This document shows, piece after piece, positions 22,496-35,154 of a stretch of 64,000 nt of DNA (position 1 is the stretch's first letter; each line of letters opens with the position of its first letter). Below the pieces are notes generated by a model. That model saw nothing but the letters and a program-made list of their open reading frames with translations, searched no databases and was not told the origin of the DNA. Source of the DNA: Emydura subglobosa (Eukaryota > Chordata > Testudines > Chelidae); NCBI GenBank assembly GCA_007922225.1, contig ML679954.1, positions 18,389,008 to 18,453,007 on the forward strand, given 5' to 3'. Position numbers and translations under genes: made by a program.

Positions 22496-25479
22496 TACAA
22501 ATTTTGAATTGCAGCAAGTGTAATTAATGTCAAGTAGTTCAGAAATTCATGTTCTCTTTTGGCTGCCTTTTCTAATGGCATAAGATTTGAACCTGAGTTT
22601 GCTATCAATTCTATTAGTGTATATCTGAAATTATTCCAGTCATTTTAATGTGATTTGAACTGGTGTAACTCAAAAGCAGAATTTGACCTCTAGTCTACAA
22701 ACAGCACTATTTTTGCTAGATATGGCCATATAATAGCAAAGGGAAGCTTGCTTAAAACCCAGTTTATTTTATTTTTATCCAAAGAGCTTATTGATCAGAC
22801 TATTCCAGTGTATGTCCTTTCATGGTTGGGGTGAGCTAGGAGAAAATATGTTGAAGGGAGAAATCCTAGAGCATAAATAAGACTTTTCTTTCCTTTTCAT
22901 TTAAAAGATTCTACTTTCCTTATGGAATCAAGTGTTGACCTAGCTGCTGCCAGTGAGAATAATGATGCATTCCTTCTTATTTTCAGTCCAAAACTATTGT
23001 GTTCTGTTGACCAACCACTGAAATGCATACTCCGAGTTGAAACATGGCAGCTGTTTTAGATGGGCATGAGTCACAAAAGTTTGCTCTAGATTTGGATGTG
23101 AAATTCTCCATGATTTAGTTGTCTTGCATCTGGACCTTAAGTTGGGAACAGAGTTTCCATTAAGTTGCATGATTACACCCCCTTCTGGAAGAAACCATGC
23201 ATAGCAGATTGTGTAGGGTGGAGAAGCCACAGGCCTTCTCTTTCTACTTCCTGTGTTGCAAATCAAGGAACAGCCCTCCACAGCTTCCTCTTGTCTGATT
23301 GCTTCCCTGTGCCTGTTAGCTTAGGGGTGTGTGGGGGTGGCAGGTAGAAGAGAGGACTTCTACTTCCCCAAGTCTTTGTCTATTTTTCTTTCCTTCTCTG
23401 TTGCTCCCTTTCTCCTCTTCTTTCTGTCTCTTTACACATGCAGTGACAGGAATAAGACAGTGATAAAGATGGTGCACAGGACTGTGAAGGGTGTAGGGGA
23501 AAATGAAACAGTGTAGGGGAGTGGAGGTGATATTGAATGTGTGGTATAAAGGAGGAGAACGAGTACTTGGGGTGAATGATGGGGTTAATGGAATGAGAAA
23601 GGAGATCAAGTAAAGCAGTAGGGTGTGGTAGAACTTGTGGATTTAAGACTACGGTTTAAGCATTCACTTACTCTGTGCACACAGAAAAAGAAATGTGCAG
23701 TGTTAGTTTGGAACCACCTATCATTGTGGGTGAAGATATTCCTGTGTGTGTCATGTTTGAGAAGTTCTATGGGATCTTGTGGGTTAAAAGGTTTTTGTAT
23801 AAATGTGTAATATGGTTTTATTTATATATATATATATATAATAAGTAAAGCATCACAGTAACTAAAACACCAGGATTTACCTGATTAAAAGGCCAGGAAT
23901 GGTATTGATTACTAAAATGCTAGCAAAAATAAGGTAGTGTGTTTTTCTTTTCTTGATCTTCTATCATTCCCTCTACTAAACTAGGCAAGCTGAACAGGAT
24001 AGGAGAAAGTACTGTGCTGCTCTGTAGTATTGAAAAATGGAAATATAATTTTTAATTTCTTGTCATATTTAGTTCTGCCATTTTTGTAATGAATGCCTTT
24101 CCTAAATGTGTGCTGTAAGAAATGGATTGAAATGTTCATCATACCATAACCATCACTTACCACCTTGTGGATACTCCAATATTTGTACAGTGCCATTCCC
24201 AGTCCTACCAATATCCTTGTATTATTCAGATTAATGACTGGCATGAGACACTTCTGACTTCCCCTAAACTGGTAATCATGACAGTTGTTTACACATACAG
24301 ATATTTTCTCATTTTTACAATTCCTCCTTTGACTTTCAGTTTCTCCAAGACGTATCTGAGTACCTGCTTCTTTCTGTCTTGTAGAATTTTTTGAGCTCAA
24401 CTTCTCTAGCTTTATATATAGGGATTTTTTTGTCCTTATTACTCTTTCTCCTGTTAATTGTTTCCATATTTCTCCAGCACTGTTAACCAAACGAAGGGCT
24501 TTGACTTTTGTTCAGTGTCTTAAACAACAAAATTGGGTTCCAAACCTCATCATTTTGCCTTTAGTGCCTTGGTTGGTTTGCCATAACCTTTCAGTGCTGG
24601 GCCTTCTCTGCAAAGTCGTGAGCTATGCTGTCCTGAAACTTTCATCTTTGTTTCCCATGCTAATGTAGTACCTCAGTCTCTACAAGGAGTCAGGCAGTAA
24701 CAGTTTGCATGGTGTTGAGCTTGTCTTTGAAACTGAACTTCCCCTAGTTGCGTTTGACCTCCGTTGTAGCATGAAAACCCAGGTCACTGTAGGCGATGTA
24801 CATCTAAAGGTTTGTTAGGAGTGTAGGTTTAGTGCTGTTCTGCATGTTTTCTCAGTCAGAAACACAAGACAAACTACCAACCACCAATAAAACTAAATTG
24901 CAGTTTATGAAAATGTCTTGCTATTACCAGCTCTAGCAGTTAGTGGGATCTGGGAGCACTTGATCATCTGCAGGATTTTTTTTTTTTTTTTTGGAAAAAT
25001 TATTTTAATTATGCAATATTTGTACATGTACCTAGAACATAAGATTTTAAAAGCCCAAATAAAAGGTACTGGAACTTTTAAAGCTGCTTATGGGATTTGG
25101 ATGACCAATACATATTTAAATTAATGGGAACTGGTTATTCAAATACTCTAAATGGCTTTAAAAATGTCAGCCTAAATAAATAAGAACCCAATTAAAAAGA
25201 GAAATACTATGTTAATAGATGCTCAGTAGCTATGGTGACAAGAACTATGCACATGTATAAGAGAATAAACTTTGTTGATTTCCTGTAATATCTGGTATGC
25301 TTCTATCTGTTTGAGCTCCTAATTCAGTTTGTAACTGCCTAGTTCACTTTTTCCTTCCTTGCCTGATAGATCGGGTCTAAAAATGGGGGGGGTGCACAAA
25401 CTTACAATCAAAATAGGAAAAATAACTTTCATATACAATTTCATCTTTTTTTTTTTATGGCGGTTGGGGTGCAAATTTA
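22496..25479. other. Non-coding DNA with simple repeats and one longer unrecognised open frame
   Basis: No gene is supportable. A (TA)n run lies at about 23823-23841 and a 17-T run at 24976-24992. The minus-strand open frame at 23981-24490 is the longest uninterrupted frame in the window (169 codons) but matches no family I know, and a few frames of this order can occur by chance in 64 kb. It is Lys- and Asn-rich, as expected from AT-rich DNA. I leave it uncalled. Confidence 0.4.
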
Positions 25480-25820
25480 AAAACTAAGTATTTTGTCGGA
25501 AAATCAAAATATTTTGATTTGGAAATACTACCATGGTGCCTCATGGGATTATTTTGGGTGCCTCACACACCCCGTGTTTCTCTACAAGCTGGGATCCCTG
25601 GTCAGATTACATCTTCCAGGGTACACCACTCTCTCTGCTCCATGGAGGGAGAGGTGGTGCATCCTGGGTGCATCATAGTCATGATGCCTTCCCTTTGAGG
25701 AGAATGGGGACAAAAGGCAACCAAACTATAACTCCCATGAGACACTACAGCAGCATTTCCAAATGAAAATATTTCAGTTTTCAGAGGGTTGGTTTATTAA
25801 ACAAAATTTTCCATGGAAAG
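25480..25820. repeat. Fold-back repeat with about 50 bp inverted arms
   Basis: The left arm at about 25501-25552 (ATTTGGAAATACTACC then GTGCCTCATGGGATT) is the inverted copy, with mismatches, of the right arm at 25728-25781 (AACTCCCATGAGACAC then GCATTTCCAAATGAAAAT). The arms flank a roughly 175 bp centre containing CATGGAGGGAGAGGTGGTGC. This is a turtle-type non-autonomous repeat of unknown superfamily. A partial relative is at 5448-5640. No coding capacity; open frames at 25493-25766 are incidental. Confidence 0.65.
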
Positions 25821-28054
25821 CAGACACTTGGTCGTGTGTCGTGCCCCCCCCCCCCCAAAAAAAAAAAATTAACTAAATGTTTCCATTGAAAAATTACTTT
25901 TTGACAAATCTTTCAACCAGCCATACTGCCTGATAACAATCAGAGAGGAGATCTCTCTTGAGACTACTGTTACTAAGCTCCATGAGTAGTTTTGGTAAGG
26001 GAGCTATCAGAGCAGCATTGCTAGCACCTGAAGGGAAGTTGGCATACTACTACATGGTTCCCACCATTCAGAAGTGGGGAATTTAGAAGCCATGCACGCA
26101 CCCAGATGTATTGTTTGCATTCAGTTTTTTGCTCAAATGGAAATAGTTGTTAGTCTGAACTGAAGATTTGTCACACACCCCTAAATGTTAGTTTATGAAA
26201 AATAAAAGTTGATGCAACCGCTACACCTGAAGGCTGAAAAGGAATCCTTCACTCTCTGAACTCCACAGAAAAGAAATAAGACAACAATGAAGCATTTCCA
26301 GTTCAGAATGTACTCAAAATGTTCCTCTTCATTGAGGCTTTTAAAAAGTGGTTTTATAAAAAACAATATTTTTTTTTTAGAATGTAGCCTACATTGGAGC
26401 GAAAATGTAAATATTACACTTAAAATAATGAATATTGCTGCTGTGTAGAAAAAGTGATTTTTTTTTTTCCAAATTGCAAAGGTTTGTGACCAAAAAATTT
26501 ATATTCTTTTTCAAAATTGTACAAATTGTAAATTCATTTTGGAACGCACAAAACAGGCTGTGTGTTCCAAAATGAAACATCAAAATGGTGTCCGATTTTT
26601 CACTACTCACCCAATTGACTTCAAACTTTAAGGAAGTTGGCAGCCCTCGTACACTAGAAAGCCTAGGGGCTGGGAAGGAATATTGTTTTCTTAAGGGCTT
26701 TGTAGGAAATTGAAACAAGTTGTGAATTCCTGATGGTGTGGTTGTGCTATGCAGTATCCTTCAGGCTAGCAGAGTGCTACATACAAAATGTAATTATGTC
26801 TCTGGTAATCACTTCAGTTGAAATGACCACCACCTTAAGGGTTTTTAGGAGTAATTTTCTTTAGGCCTAAACCATGCGTAGTTTGTTACTCATGATGGAA
26901 AGGCAACTTTATTCATTAAAAGAATGTCCTATTTTGTGCTTTTAAAGTCAAAAGAAAATTTTTAAGTTTACGTACATATCAAAATGTATGATAGTAACCA
27001 TCTCTTCACAGACCTAGACCTTAATGACCGCCAATAACTACTTTATGTTTGCAGCAGGAAAATATACAAATGCGAATAAAGAACATATGATAAGATGGCT
27101 AAACTGAAGATTAAATGGAAAAATTGTTGTGTGAAGTATGAGAAGTCAAAGGATTCCTATACAGTTTAGCTGCTTGAAAAAACAAAACAAAACAAAAAAC
27201 ATACAGAAGGCTACCCATATATTGGAAAGATCTGAAGATTTCTATTCCTTTATATGCTGAACAGTAGAGTCACAAAGTAAAAAAGTAAAAGACATCACAA
27301 TGGTTCTTTTACCCAGGGGAAAAAGGAGCAAAAGTCGGGGGGAGAAATTCTTTATTTTTTTAATGTTAAATAATTTTATATGATAGAAATTATGTGGAAA
27401 CATAAAAACTACAAAATATAGTAAAACATAGGATGCCATGAATATATATAGGATTCCAGGAATCTAAGTTCGTTCATATAGATACTTGAATCACTTTTTG
27501 GAAATAATATAAATTGCTTTACACAGTTATCTCTTTCATATATAATCTGTAAAAGGCAGAAATTCATATTTGCACTTCTTAATTTATTCTAACCTTCCCA
27601 CTGCTTAGTCTGTCCTTGCAACACTTCTGAGAAATTGACAAACTCAGTGAAGCACAAAGTAGGCTCCCACATCAGGTTATTTTTATGTCAACTCTCTTTA
27701 TTAGACAATCCCATTAGAATCTCACCAATGACAGAGTAGGAACACAGAATGCCTTTAGCATCCTTATAATGCTACGTGCTAAGAAAACTAGTGACATTAG
27801 AAACTGATCTGATTGCCAAAACTCTTTAAAACATGCTAAAAGCTAATTATATTGGCTTATGGAACTATCTGCACTAAAGTAATTTATTTTAAGCTCTACA
27901 CCAAGGAACAAATTCTGCCATCATTTATATTCTTAGAAACTGCATTGAAGTCAACAGCATGGCACACATGTAACTATGGGCTGAACTTCTATCTGTCTTG
28001 GTGTCTCTTGAGGTCGGCATCCACATCTTATCCTTCTCTCCCTAACATTAATAA
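25821..28054. other. Non-coding AT-rich DNA
   Basis: No gene recognised. A run of 13 C followed directly by 12 A sits at 25844-25868. The 109-codon minus-strand frame at 26389-26718 is rich in Phe, Ser and Asn and shows no domain. Confidence 0.45.
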
Positions 28055-28115
28055 GTGATGGCTTTGTCTTCAATGGAGCTATGACAATTTACACCAGCTG
28101 AGAAACTGCCTCAAA
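28055..28115. repeat. Half copy of the short fold-back repeat (ACCAGCTGAG family)
   Basis: CTTCAATGGAGCTATGACAA followed by TTTACACCAGCTGAGAAACT is the right half of the palindromic repeat best seen at 35074-35154. Confidence 0.5.
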
Positions 28116-29333
28116 ATGTTTAGGGTATTACTTAGGTCTCTGTTTCTCAAATTTTAGAAAGCTGAAAAGACTCCTTTTCAGGAAAATAAAACCTAGTCAT
28201 CCTCTTTCCACCACACACACCTGCAACCACACCAGCTGTTAAAGACCCATACATCTTAACTTAAGTATCTTCTGCACTCCTCACGAGTCCTTTGTATTTC
28301 TCCTTCCCACCCCAATGGAGTGTTCCCAGGCTTTAGGGAAAACCGATGCAGGCATTCCTAGTATGCTTCCTCTGTCTTTCTTTCTTTCTTTGGACTCTTT
28401 GAGCAATGAAATAGAAAGGACAATGCCAAATTAACATAAAATTACCTGTTTCTGCAATTTTTCTTTTTTTTTTTTTTCAAAACGTTGGAAACTTGTAACA
28501 TTACATTCAGGAAAGGCTTTTTGTTTTTGTTTTTCTCCTTGCTAGGTGAGTAGTCTAAATGTCTTTTGTTCCTAAATCTTGTGAATTTGTTAACACTCCT
28601 GGTAGTGGGCTATAGTGGGCCATCTTTTTTTCAGAGACTTGAGCAGTAGCCAACAAGCTAGTATTCTGATGACGATGTGAGTGAATTGAAATTAGTGCCA
28701 CTGAGCCAACAGACGATTTAAAATATCTTCCAGTAGAAAATTTAAAGTTGCTGCTGAATCCTAATGTTATAACACTTTTAGGTGTAATTTTAAGAAAGAA
28801 AATGTATTATCTTTTTGGATCATACAGAGGGCTGTGGTGATTACACCCATCAAATATGGATTTTCATAATTTGAATAATGGGCTATAGGCCTGAACTCCT
28901 AATGCAGCAAACAAAAGTTTTCTTAAACGTCACAGAAGCTGAGCTCTCAGATTCGAGGTGTGGGGAGGAACATCCTACTAACCACAAATTCCCATTGCAT
29001 TTGGGAAAGAGGAACTTACTCTTTTCCCCCCGTGTAATCTGATGTACTCTGAAATATGGAAAGATAGTTTAAAAGGTACTGTATTTTCTATCCTAGTCAA
29101 TAATGAGGAGGGGAAAAAACCCTTTTACATAGGAAATCAAACTTTACATAATTAAAAGGATTAATTTTGAGTAAGAATCACATTTGCACAAGTTCTACTT
29201 TAAGAATACTTATTTGTTTTTCCCCTCTGACAACAGGCTAAAATTCTTTGCAACGTTATTTTTGCATTAATGAAAATTGTGCTATTGAAAGTTTGGGTTA
29301 CCTATGCCCATGACACACAATTTACGGTTCATC
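28116..29333. other. Non-coding DNA, nothing recognised
   Basis: No gene. Short T-rich and TTTC runs at 28374-28395 and 28459-28478. Confidence 0.45.
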
Positions 29334-29794
29334 TTAACCTTTGTGTAAGCCTAAAATTGACGTCTTGCTCACATTTCTTTTAAATGGAGTCATAGAGTGG
29401 TTTGGAATCGAGCCACGTATATCCCTGGGAGAACAGTGGGAGACATAAAGCCTCCCAAAACACACACAGACTGACAAATGCCACTGTACCCATTTGTGGC
29501 ATGTTACTTCTGGCTGCATTGGTAACCAACTTTGCTGGCTGGTGCATAGGACAGAAGAGCCACAGTCCCATCTTCTTCCTCCCCCACCCCTTCCTTTGTG
29601 GAGCACTCCTGGGGCACAGGGAGCAAACAGTCCCAGCACTCTTCCAAAGTGCAGTTCTGCCCAGGTGGGATGTGCAGGGAGTGGGATGTACACACCTTAC
29701 ACACCTGTCCTGCTCCCTCACCCCTTTCAATCTCACTTGTAGAAAAATACCGCTAAAGTCTCTAGCTGCAACTGTGACAACTTTCAGCTTTTGA
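29334..29794. other. GC-richer patch, open on both strands, not called as a gene
   Basis: Five open frames of 66-130 codons overlap here on both strands. This happens when a patch is poor in A/T and hence in stop codons. None of the peptides shows a domain I recognise, and no splice sites or start context favour one frame. It could be a dispersed repeat or an untranslated exon. I cannot decide. Confidence 0.35.
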
Positions 29795-31766
29795 TTTATG
29801 CTGGAAATAGATCAAGGTGACCTCTTCTGCTATTCCTTCTAAACAGGAGACCTTCCAGCTGCTTTTTCAGTTCAGAACTCTTTGAGATTTTATTTTCTCT
29901 AAGCCCATCCTTCATTCTTTCATTCGAGACAACTTCTAGTTTAGATTGACAAAGAAAACAAACCATTATCAAGAGAAACCAGAACATAGAGTTTAGAAAC
30001 CATGGTTATTATGGTCTGCTTCTAATACTTCCTGTGGGTCCCACTGTTCTGCCCTCTTCTCAGCAGTAGATTAAGACGGAATCTAAGTCAAAGTGGAAGT
30101 ATTTTGCTGAGAATCAACATCCCACCATCACTTCTAGAAGGCCTAAGAGATGGGGAAGGTGACTAAAGTACACTACTTGGGAAGCAAAGGCTGGTGAAAG
30201 CTTCCTCAAGGTATCTAAGGGAAAAAATAAAATAAAAATCTGGTTAACTTCTATTTGGGCCTAATCAAAGTCCCATTGAACTCAACAAGGAACTTTTCTT
30301 CTTCACTATAAAGGTGGTAGCTGAAACCAGATTTTTTTTTTAAATAGCATTGTTTTTAGCACTCACCTGATATCACTTAAAGGGCCAGATAAAAATAATG
30401 TAAATGAAGAAATAATAGTAATGTAGCATTATTCCCTGAACTATTAAGAGATTATTGGAGTGTTTTGCAGAAGTTACTAAAGTCTGAAATACTGTTTATT
30501 AATTTTTGGGAAGTCACCTTAGAAAAGGACAGTCATATATTCTCTGAACATTTAATTGAATGTGTGAGAAGCATTGTATGGCTTCTCACTGAAAATAAGC
30601 ATTGTGTGTATAGATAATGTAAAATAGAAATAGAAAATGTATATTGTGCTACATTTTATCATGTGCATTATTGAAATAGTATCAAGAAACAATCCTTTTT
30701 AAGCATTCTAACCAACTGTGTATCCTGTGGGGTAAGATACAGGAATTTTTCTATGTAACTCACATGTCTGTCTCCCTGCCTAATGGAAAACAAATGAAAT
30801 GATGAAAAAGTAGCATGAATCAGTCACACCCCATAAATTGCTTTTCTTAATGTGTTCTTCTATAAAATGACTTGATATCCTCTAGGGGATTTTCATATTA
30901 GAAAGTGTAACTTTTTCATTGAGAACCTTAACTTTGGAAAAGCAGCAAGCAAATATTGCTGAATTGCATGATGATATAGTGGCCATATGCAGCAATTGCC
31001 GGCTGGGTGATAAATATGCATTGCTCCCTTCTGTAAGACACAGACAACTCTTATAATGTAATCATCTCTCTATTAGTGTTTTTAAATAAATTTAGGTCTT
31101 CAAAATACTTGCTATTCACACATACTTGTATAGGCCACAGAAACGAACCTTATTGTACTAGACTATGAAAGTATTACTATTCCTGAAAGTATGAACTCAG
31201 GCAGGCAATCATTTCAGGAAGGCTTCACTCCACCTTCAAGTCAACAATTTTAGTGGCAGATACAGTGTTATTCCCAGAACTACAATTTTCTTTTTTATGC
31301 TTTTGAGTGAATTTAATATTTGTGAGAGCTTTTGAATTTTGAATATTGCACACACAGTAGGGCTGTGGTTAAAAAAATTGACCTTATTTGAACCTATTGT
31401 TATCTGTAATTGCACAGAGCTTAAAAGCCAGCCTGCGTGATTAAGTTGAGTACAGCAAGCTGATATTGAATATAGGTCTGACTGCAAATAGAATACACAC
31501 ATTCAAGGCTGAACATATATGTATTTGAACCTGTTCTGAAACTCTAATACCAAATAAAATGTCAGATACATCATGAATAATACACAGACTGATGTTTGTT
31601 TGTGGTAGTCATTGAATAGACTTGCAAATAAAAGGAGGTTCACAGATGCTTCACACAAGCAAAAAAAATTGCTGAATACTATATGACCTGCTCAAACAGG
31701 CAGTACAAATACAAGATTCCCCACCCTAACAGGTAGCCTTAAACCTGAAGATGTAGGAATTATATC
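29795..31766. other. Non-coding DNA, nothing recognised
   Basis: AT-rich, with no gene. A phrase at about 30255-30290 (AAAGTCCCATTGAACTCAAC) recalls the centres of the short fold-back repeats. Confidence 0.45.
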
Positions 31767-31769
31767 TAA

Positions 31770-32058
31770 GCTTATGTCTACACTGGATCTCGAGAGTGTA
31801 AATTCCAGCTTGGAAACATACTTGCACTAGCATGCCATTTAACTGAACTAAAAATAATGGAGCCAGAGTGGGGCAGCTAATGCCTCTTGCCAAGGACATA
31901 CCAACCTCAGACATTATGTACATACACAGGAAGGCTAGCTCTCTCATGATGCCATGGCTATATTGCTATTTTGAGTGCACTGGTCCAATCAGAGCTAGTG
32001 CAGTTATATGTCCTTGAGCTGGAGTTTTGCACCTCCAGCTCAAAGTGTAGACGTACCC
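31770..32058. mobile_element. Palindromic MITE with TAA target-site duplication
   Basis: The left end (CTTATGTCTACACT) and the right end (AGTGTAGACGTACCC) are inverted copies, and both are flanked by TAA (31767-31769 and 32059-32061). A 3 bp TAA duplication is the signature of PIF/Harbinger-type insertion. Subterminal copies of CCAGCTTGGAAA and CACCTCCAGCTC add a second inverted layer, and TCCAATCAGAGCTAGTGCA matches the remembered reptile family. The element is 289 bp with no transposase frame. It lies just upstream of a CR1 copy. Confidence 0.85.
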
Positions 32059-32224
32059 TAAGTGTGTAGTTCGTCTCTGTGCTTGTGCATTTGTGCACAT
32101 GCTTTCCTCAGAAAGAAATTAATAGTAACTAATTAACGTATGGATTTGTATACACAAGGGTCTGAACTGATGTCACAAAATCAATTCTCACAGAGCATGG
32201 AAGAACTGTAATGTATGGTCACCA

Positions 32225-33065
32225 TCAAACTCTGCGTGGATTTGAAAAGAGTGCCGTAGAAGCAGAGGCATTGCCCGGCTGCTGAGCTATCCCATTTACC
32301 GGCAGACAATATAGTCAAATGCAGGTCAGATATCCAGGAACAAAGAATGCAGGCCACACTTACAGGATGTGGGACTGCAAGTTAGGGACTCTGAAAAATC
32401 CTAGTGTATAACCAACTGAACATGAGCTCCCATTGTGATGCTTTCGCTAGGAGGGCTAATGTGATCCCTGGATGTATATGCAGGGGGATACACAGAGGAG
32501 TAGGGAGGTGATGCTACCTCTGTATACTGCACTGCTGAGATCATTACTAGAATTCTGCGTTCACTTCTGATTAGTTTTAAAAGATGTTGAAAAGTTTGAA
32601 AGGGTTTAGACAAGAGCCACAAAAAAAATGAGATCTAGAAAAAACTTTCCTGCAGCGAGAGTCTTAAGAAATTAAATCTATTTAGCTTGTCAAAAAGAAG
32701 GTTAAGAAGTGACTTGACAATGATCTAGTAATACATACATGGGGAGAAGACTTCTGATATTGGAGCTCCTTGAATTGGAGACAAATACATGGCAAGATCC
32801 AACAGCTGAAACTGAAGTTCAAAAAATTCAAATTGGAAGTGTGGCACAAATTTAACAGTGATGGTAATCAACCACTTGAACAATTTACCCCCAAAAATAA
32901 TCGATTCTTCAAAACTACAATTTAAATCAAGATTGGATATCTTTCTGAAAGATAAGCTCTAGTTCAGCCAGGAGTTCTTAGTACTGATAGAGGAATTGCT
33001 GGGTGAAATTTTATAGCTTGTATTATGCACATCACCCAGGATGATCATAATTATCCTTTCTGGTC
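32225..33065 (+). mobile_element. CR1 LINE 3' portion with decayed ORF2
   Basis: From ATATCCAGGAACAAAGAATG through ATGAGCTCCCATTGTGATGC to the end near TCCTTTCTGGTCTTA, the order of phrases follows the ORF2 C-terminus and 3' UTR of a CR1 subfamily common in turtles. The frame starting at 32666 reads LNLFSLSKRRLRSDLTMI, the CR1 counterpart of the motif seen in the copy at 19013. Stop codons and indels break the frame elsewhere, so it is a pseudogene. The left limit is approximate. Confidence 0.82.
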
Positions 33066-33844
33066 TTAACCACCTGACTATTTGATGTCATTTTGAGAAG
33101 ACTTTATAGACTTCAGAAAGCTGGGCAGTTTTTAATTGTCAAATTATTTAACCAAAGTATATTGTTCATCAAATTTTCAACCCACTTTTACAACTGAGTG
33201 AATAATTTAGAAAAAACAATGAACAATTGAAAAATGTTTTAAAATGTATCAACTGAAGTATTCAAACATCTTTTGTGCATAACTTTAGCAATGCCACACC
33301 GGTAGCTCTTGTGTTCCCAAATGTCTACTTATGGCTACTAACTTTATTTCTTTAGCCTTAATCTATCATAAACAACAAGTTACTGGTCGTCATAGGATAC
33401 TGGGACAATATATATTTTGTGCTACTGGCTAAGCCGAGACTAGTTCTCATCATTCTAAATTTGTGCCTAAAAAGTTTGGGTCTGGTTCTAGTCTCATATA
33501 TACCAATGTGAACCAGGATGCAGAAAAATTGAGAAGTTGATCAGGTCTATGGATCCTTAATGTATAATTTGCAGACAAAGGGATGACTCTGCTCCTATTG
33601 AAGTCAGTGGCAAAATCCCCATTGACTTCAACAGGCCAGGATTTCATCCTAGAAATCTTAGCATCTACTTGTATGTTTTGACCTCAGTTAGCACTGCCTG
33701 TCACCATGATGTATCACCAGTTTAGCTATTCTGTGGTGAATAGTTACTTTTGTAACTTCAAGAATGGTTTGGACACTATATCGATTTCAAGAATATCCAT
33801 GTTTATAATGGTAATGCTAAAGAAAAAAATAGTAAGGGGGTATT
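33066..33844. other. Spacer between two CR1 pieces
   Basis: No gene. About 33590-33655 has TATTGAAGTCAGTGG and CCATTGACTTCAACAGG, inverted phrases of the short fold-back repeat families. Confidence 0.45.
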
Positions 33845-34052
33845 AAAGCTCATGCTGCAGGCTTTAAGCCAGTCTCTAACTGTCAGAGATCAGGATAAGA
33901 CCTAATGTGTGTGGGATGATGTGCTTCCCACACACATCTGCCTACTATGGGGCTCTTACACCTTTCTCTGAAGCGTCTGGTACTGCCCTTTGCTGGAGAC
34001 AGGGTATTGGACTAGATGGACTTGGGCTCTGATTCAGTATGGTAATTCTTAA
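33845..34052 (+). mobile_element. CR1 LINE 3' end fragment
   Basis: It runs from AAAGCTCATGCTGCAGGC to GGACTAGATGGACTTGGGCT and CAGTATGGTAATTCTTA, which is the 3' UTR and terminus of a different CR1 subfamily from the copy just upstream. It corresponds to the terminus seen in reverse at 60637. No coding sequence is included. Confidence 0.75.
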
Positions 34053-35073
34053 CTAGATCCTTCAATGAATGAAGGCAGGTCCAGTTATATAATGTGGATT
34101 TTGTTGTTGGGTGCTTAGTCAGAGGAGAAAATGCCCTGCTGCCATGTAGTTCTGTCCCTACTGCTACCGTGAGGCACATATTGCATATTTAGCTCCATCG
34201 GCTCAATGACTAGGATATCCTCCATCTTGCTTCCTTTTTCATTTATGCTTCTAATACTTTTGCTCCCAGTCACCCAGTTTATCTGTTTTTGGCTTTCAAA
34301 GTAGTCACATTAGTCACTGTCTGTTCTAAAAGGAGGTAAAAATCCAGTAATTTAGTTTAAATCCTAAGTTAATTTTTATTTTATTTCAATAATCAGATGT
34401 TCCATACCTCTCCTCTCTCCATTTTGAGGTTGGCTACTTTCCAAGACATTCACTTATTTTACCTTTAGGAATGGTTCGTGTTGTCTCAGTGTCTCCTCTC
34501 CCCTTCCCCCTCCTATTTCTTTGTCCTACAAGTTTTGCATCAGCAGTCAATATTTTAATCCCAGGAAAAAAAAGATATGGGGATGTCCCATGCCAGCAGC
34601 AGTCTATCTCCACAGCAAGGACTCTGACATAACTAAACACTTGTCATTGATTATTCAATTCCTCATGAAGCAAATGGAGGTTGTCTTTTATATGCCATTA
34701 TTCTTTAATATAATTTTCTTCTGCTAGTCTGCTTGGGTAGGAGATGATTCTCTACTTGTTATCCATGATCCCAGAAGAGACTGAATTTTCCATTCTTGGA
34801 AGAAATGGATAAATAGTACAAACTGAAATAACTATTAGAAGCTATATCATAAAACCATTGCGGCACATCTATTGTTCTGTCATGGTCCTATTACAGCAGT
34901 TGCTGGTAGGGATAACAATGCTGACACACAACCAATACTTCCATTGTAGAGAAGTAAACAATTGGCCAGCTATGTCCTCAGCCCCCTTTCTTCTTCCACT
35001 CCTCCCTCTGCCTCCCCATCAGGTAATAGGCCAAAGTAAGATGCCAGTGTAGATAGTCTTTTGGACTGAGGAG
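34053..35073. other. Non-coding DNA, nothing recognised
   Basis: No gene or repeat I can name. Confidence 0.45.
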
Positions 35074-35154
35074 CCAGATCCTCAACTTGTGTAAGTGTTG
35101 TAGCTCATTTGAAGTCAGTGGAGCTATGACAATTGATACAAGCTGAGGATCTGG
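35074..35154. repeat. 81 bp near-perfect fold-back repeat
   Basis: The 17 bp arms at 35074-35090 (CCAGATCCTCAACTTGT) and 35138-35154 (ACAAGCTGAGGATCTGG) are inverted copies with one mismatch. Inside, GTAGCTC and GAGCTAT also pair. This is the best copy in the window of a repeat seen at 9717, 22405 and 28055. It is probably a very short ancient DNA-transposon derivative, but its class is not established here. Confidence 0.7.

Noticed and set aside
26560..26650. Possible dispersed repeat around GTGTCCGATTTTTCAC
   Set aside because: The phrase felt familiar, but I could not place it in a family or find inverted ends or a second copy in the window.
29334..29794. Overlapping open frames up to 130 codons on both strands
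   Set aside because: Several frames are open at once in a GC-richer patch, no domain is recognised and there is no start or splice evidence for one frame.
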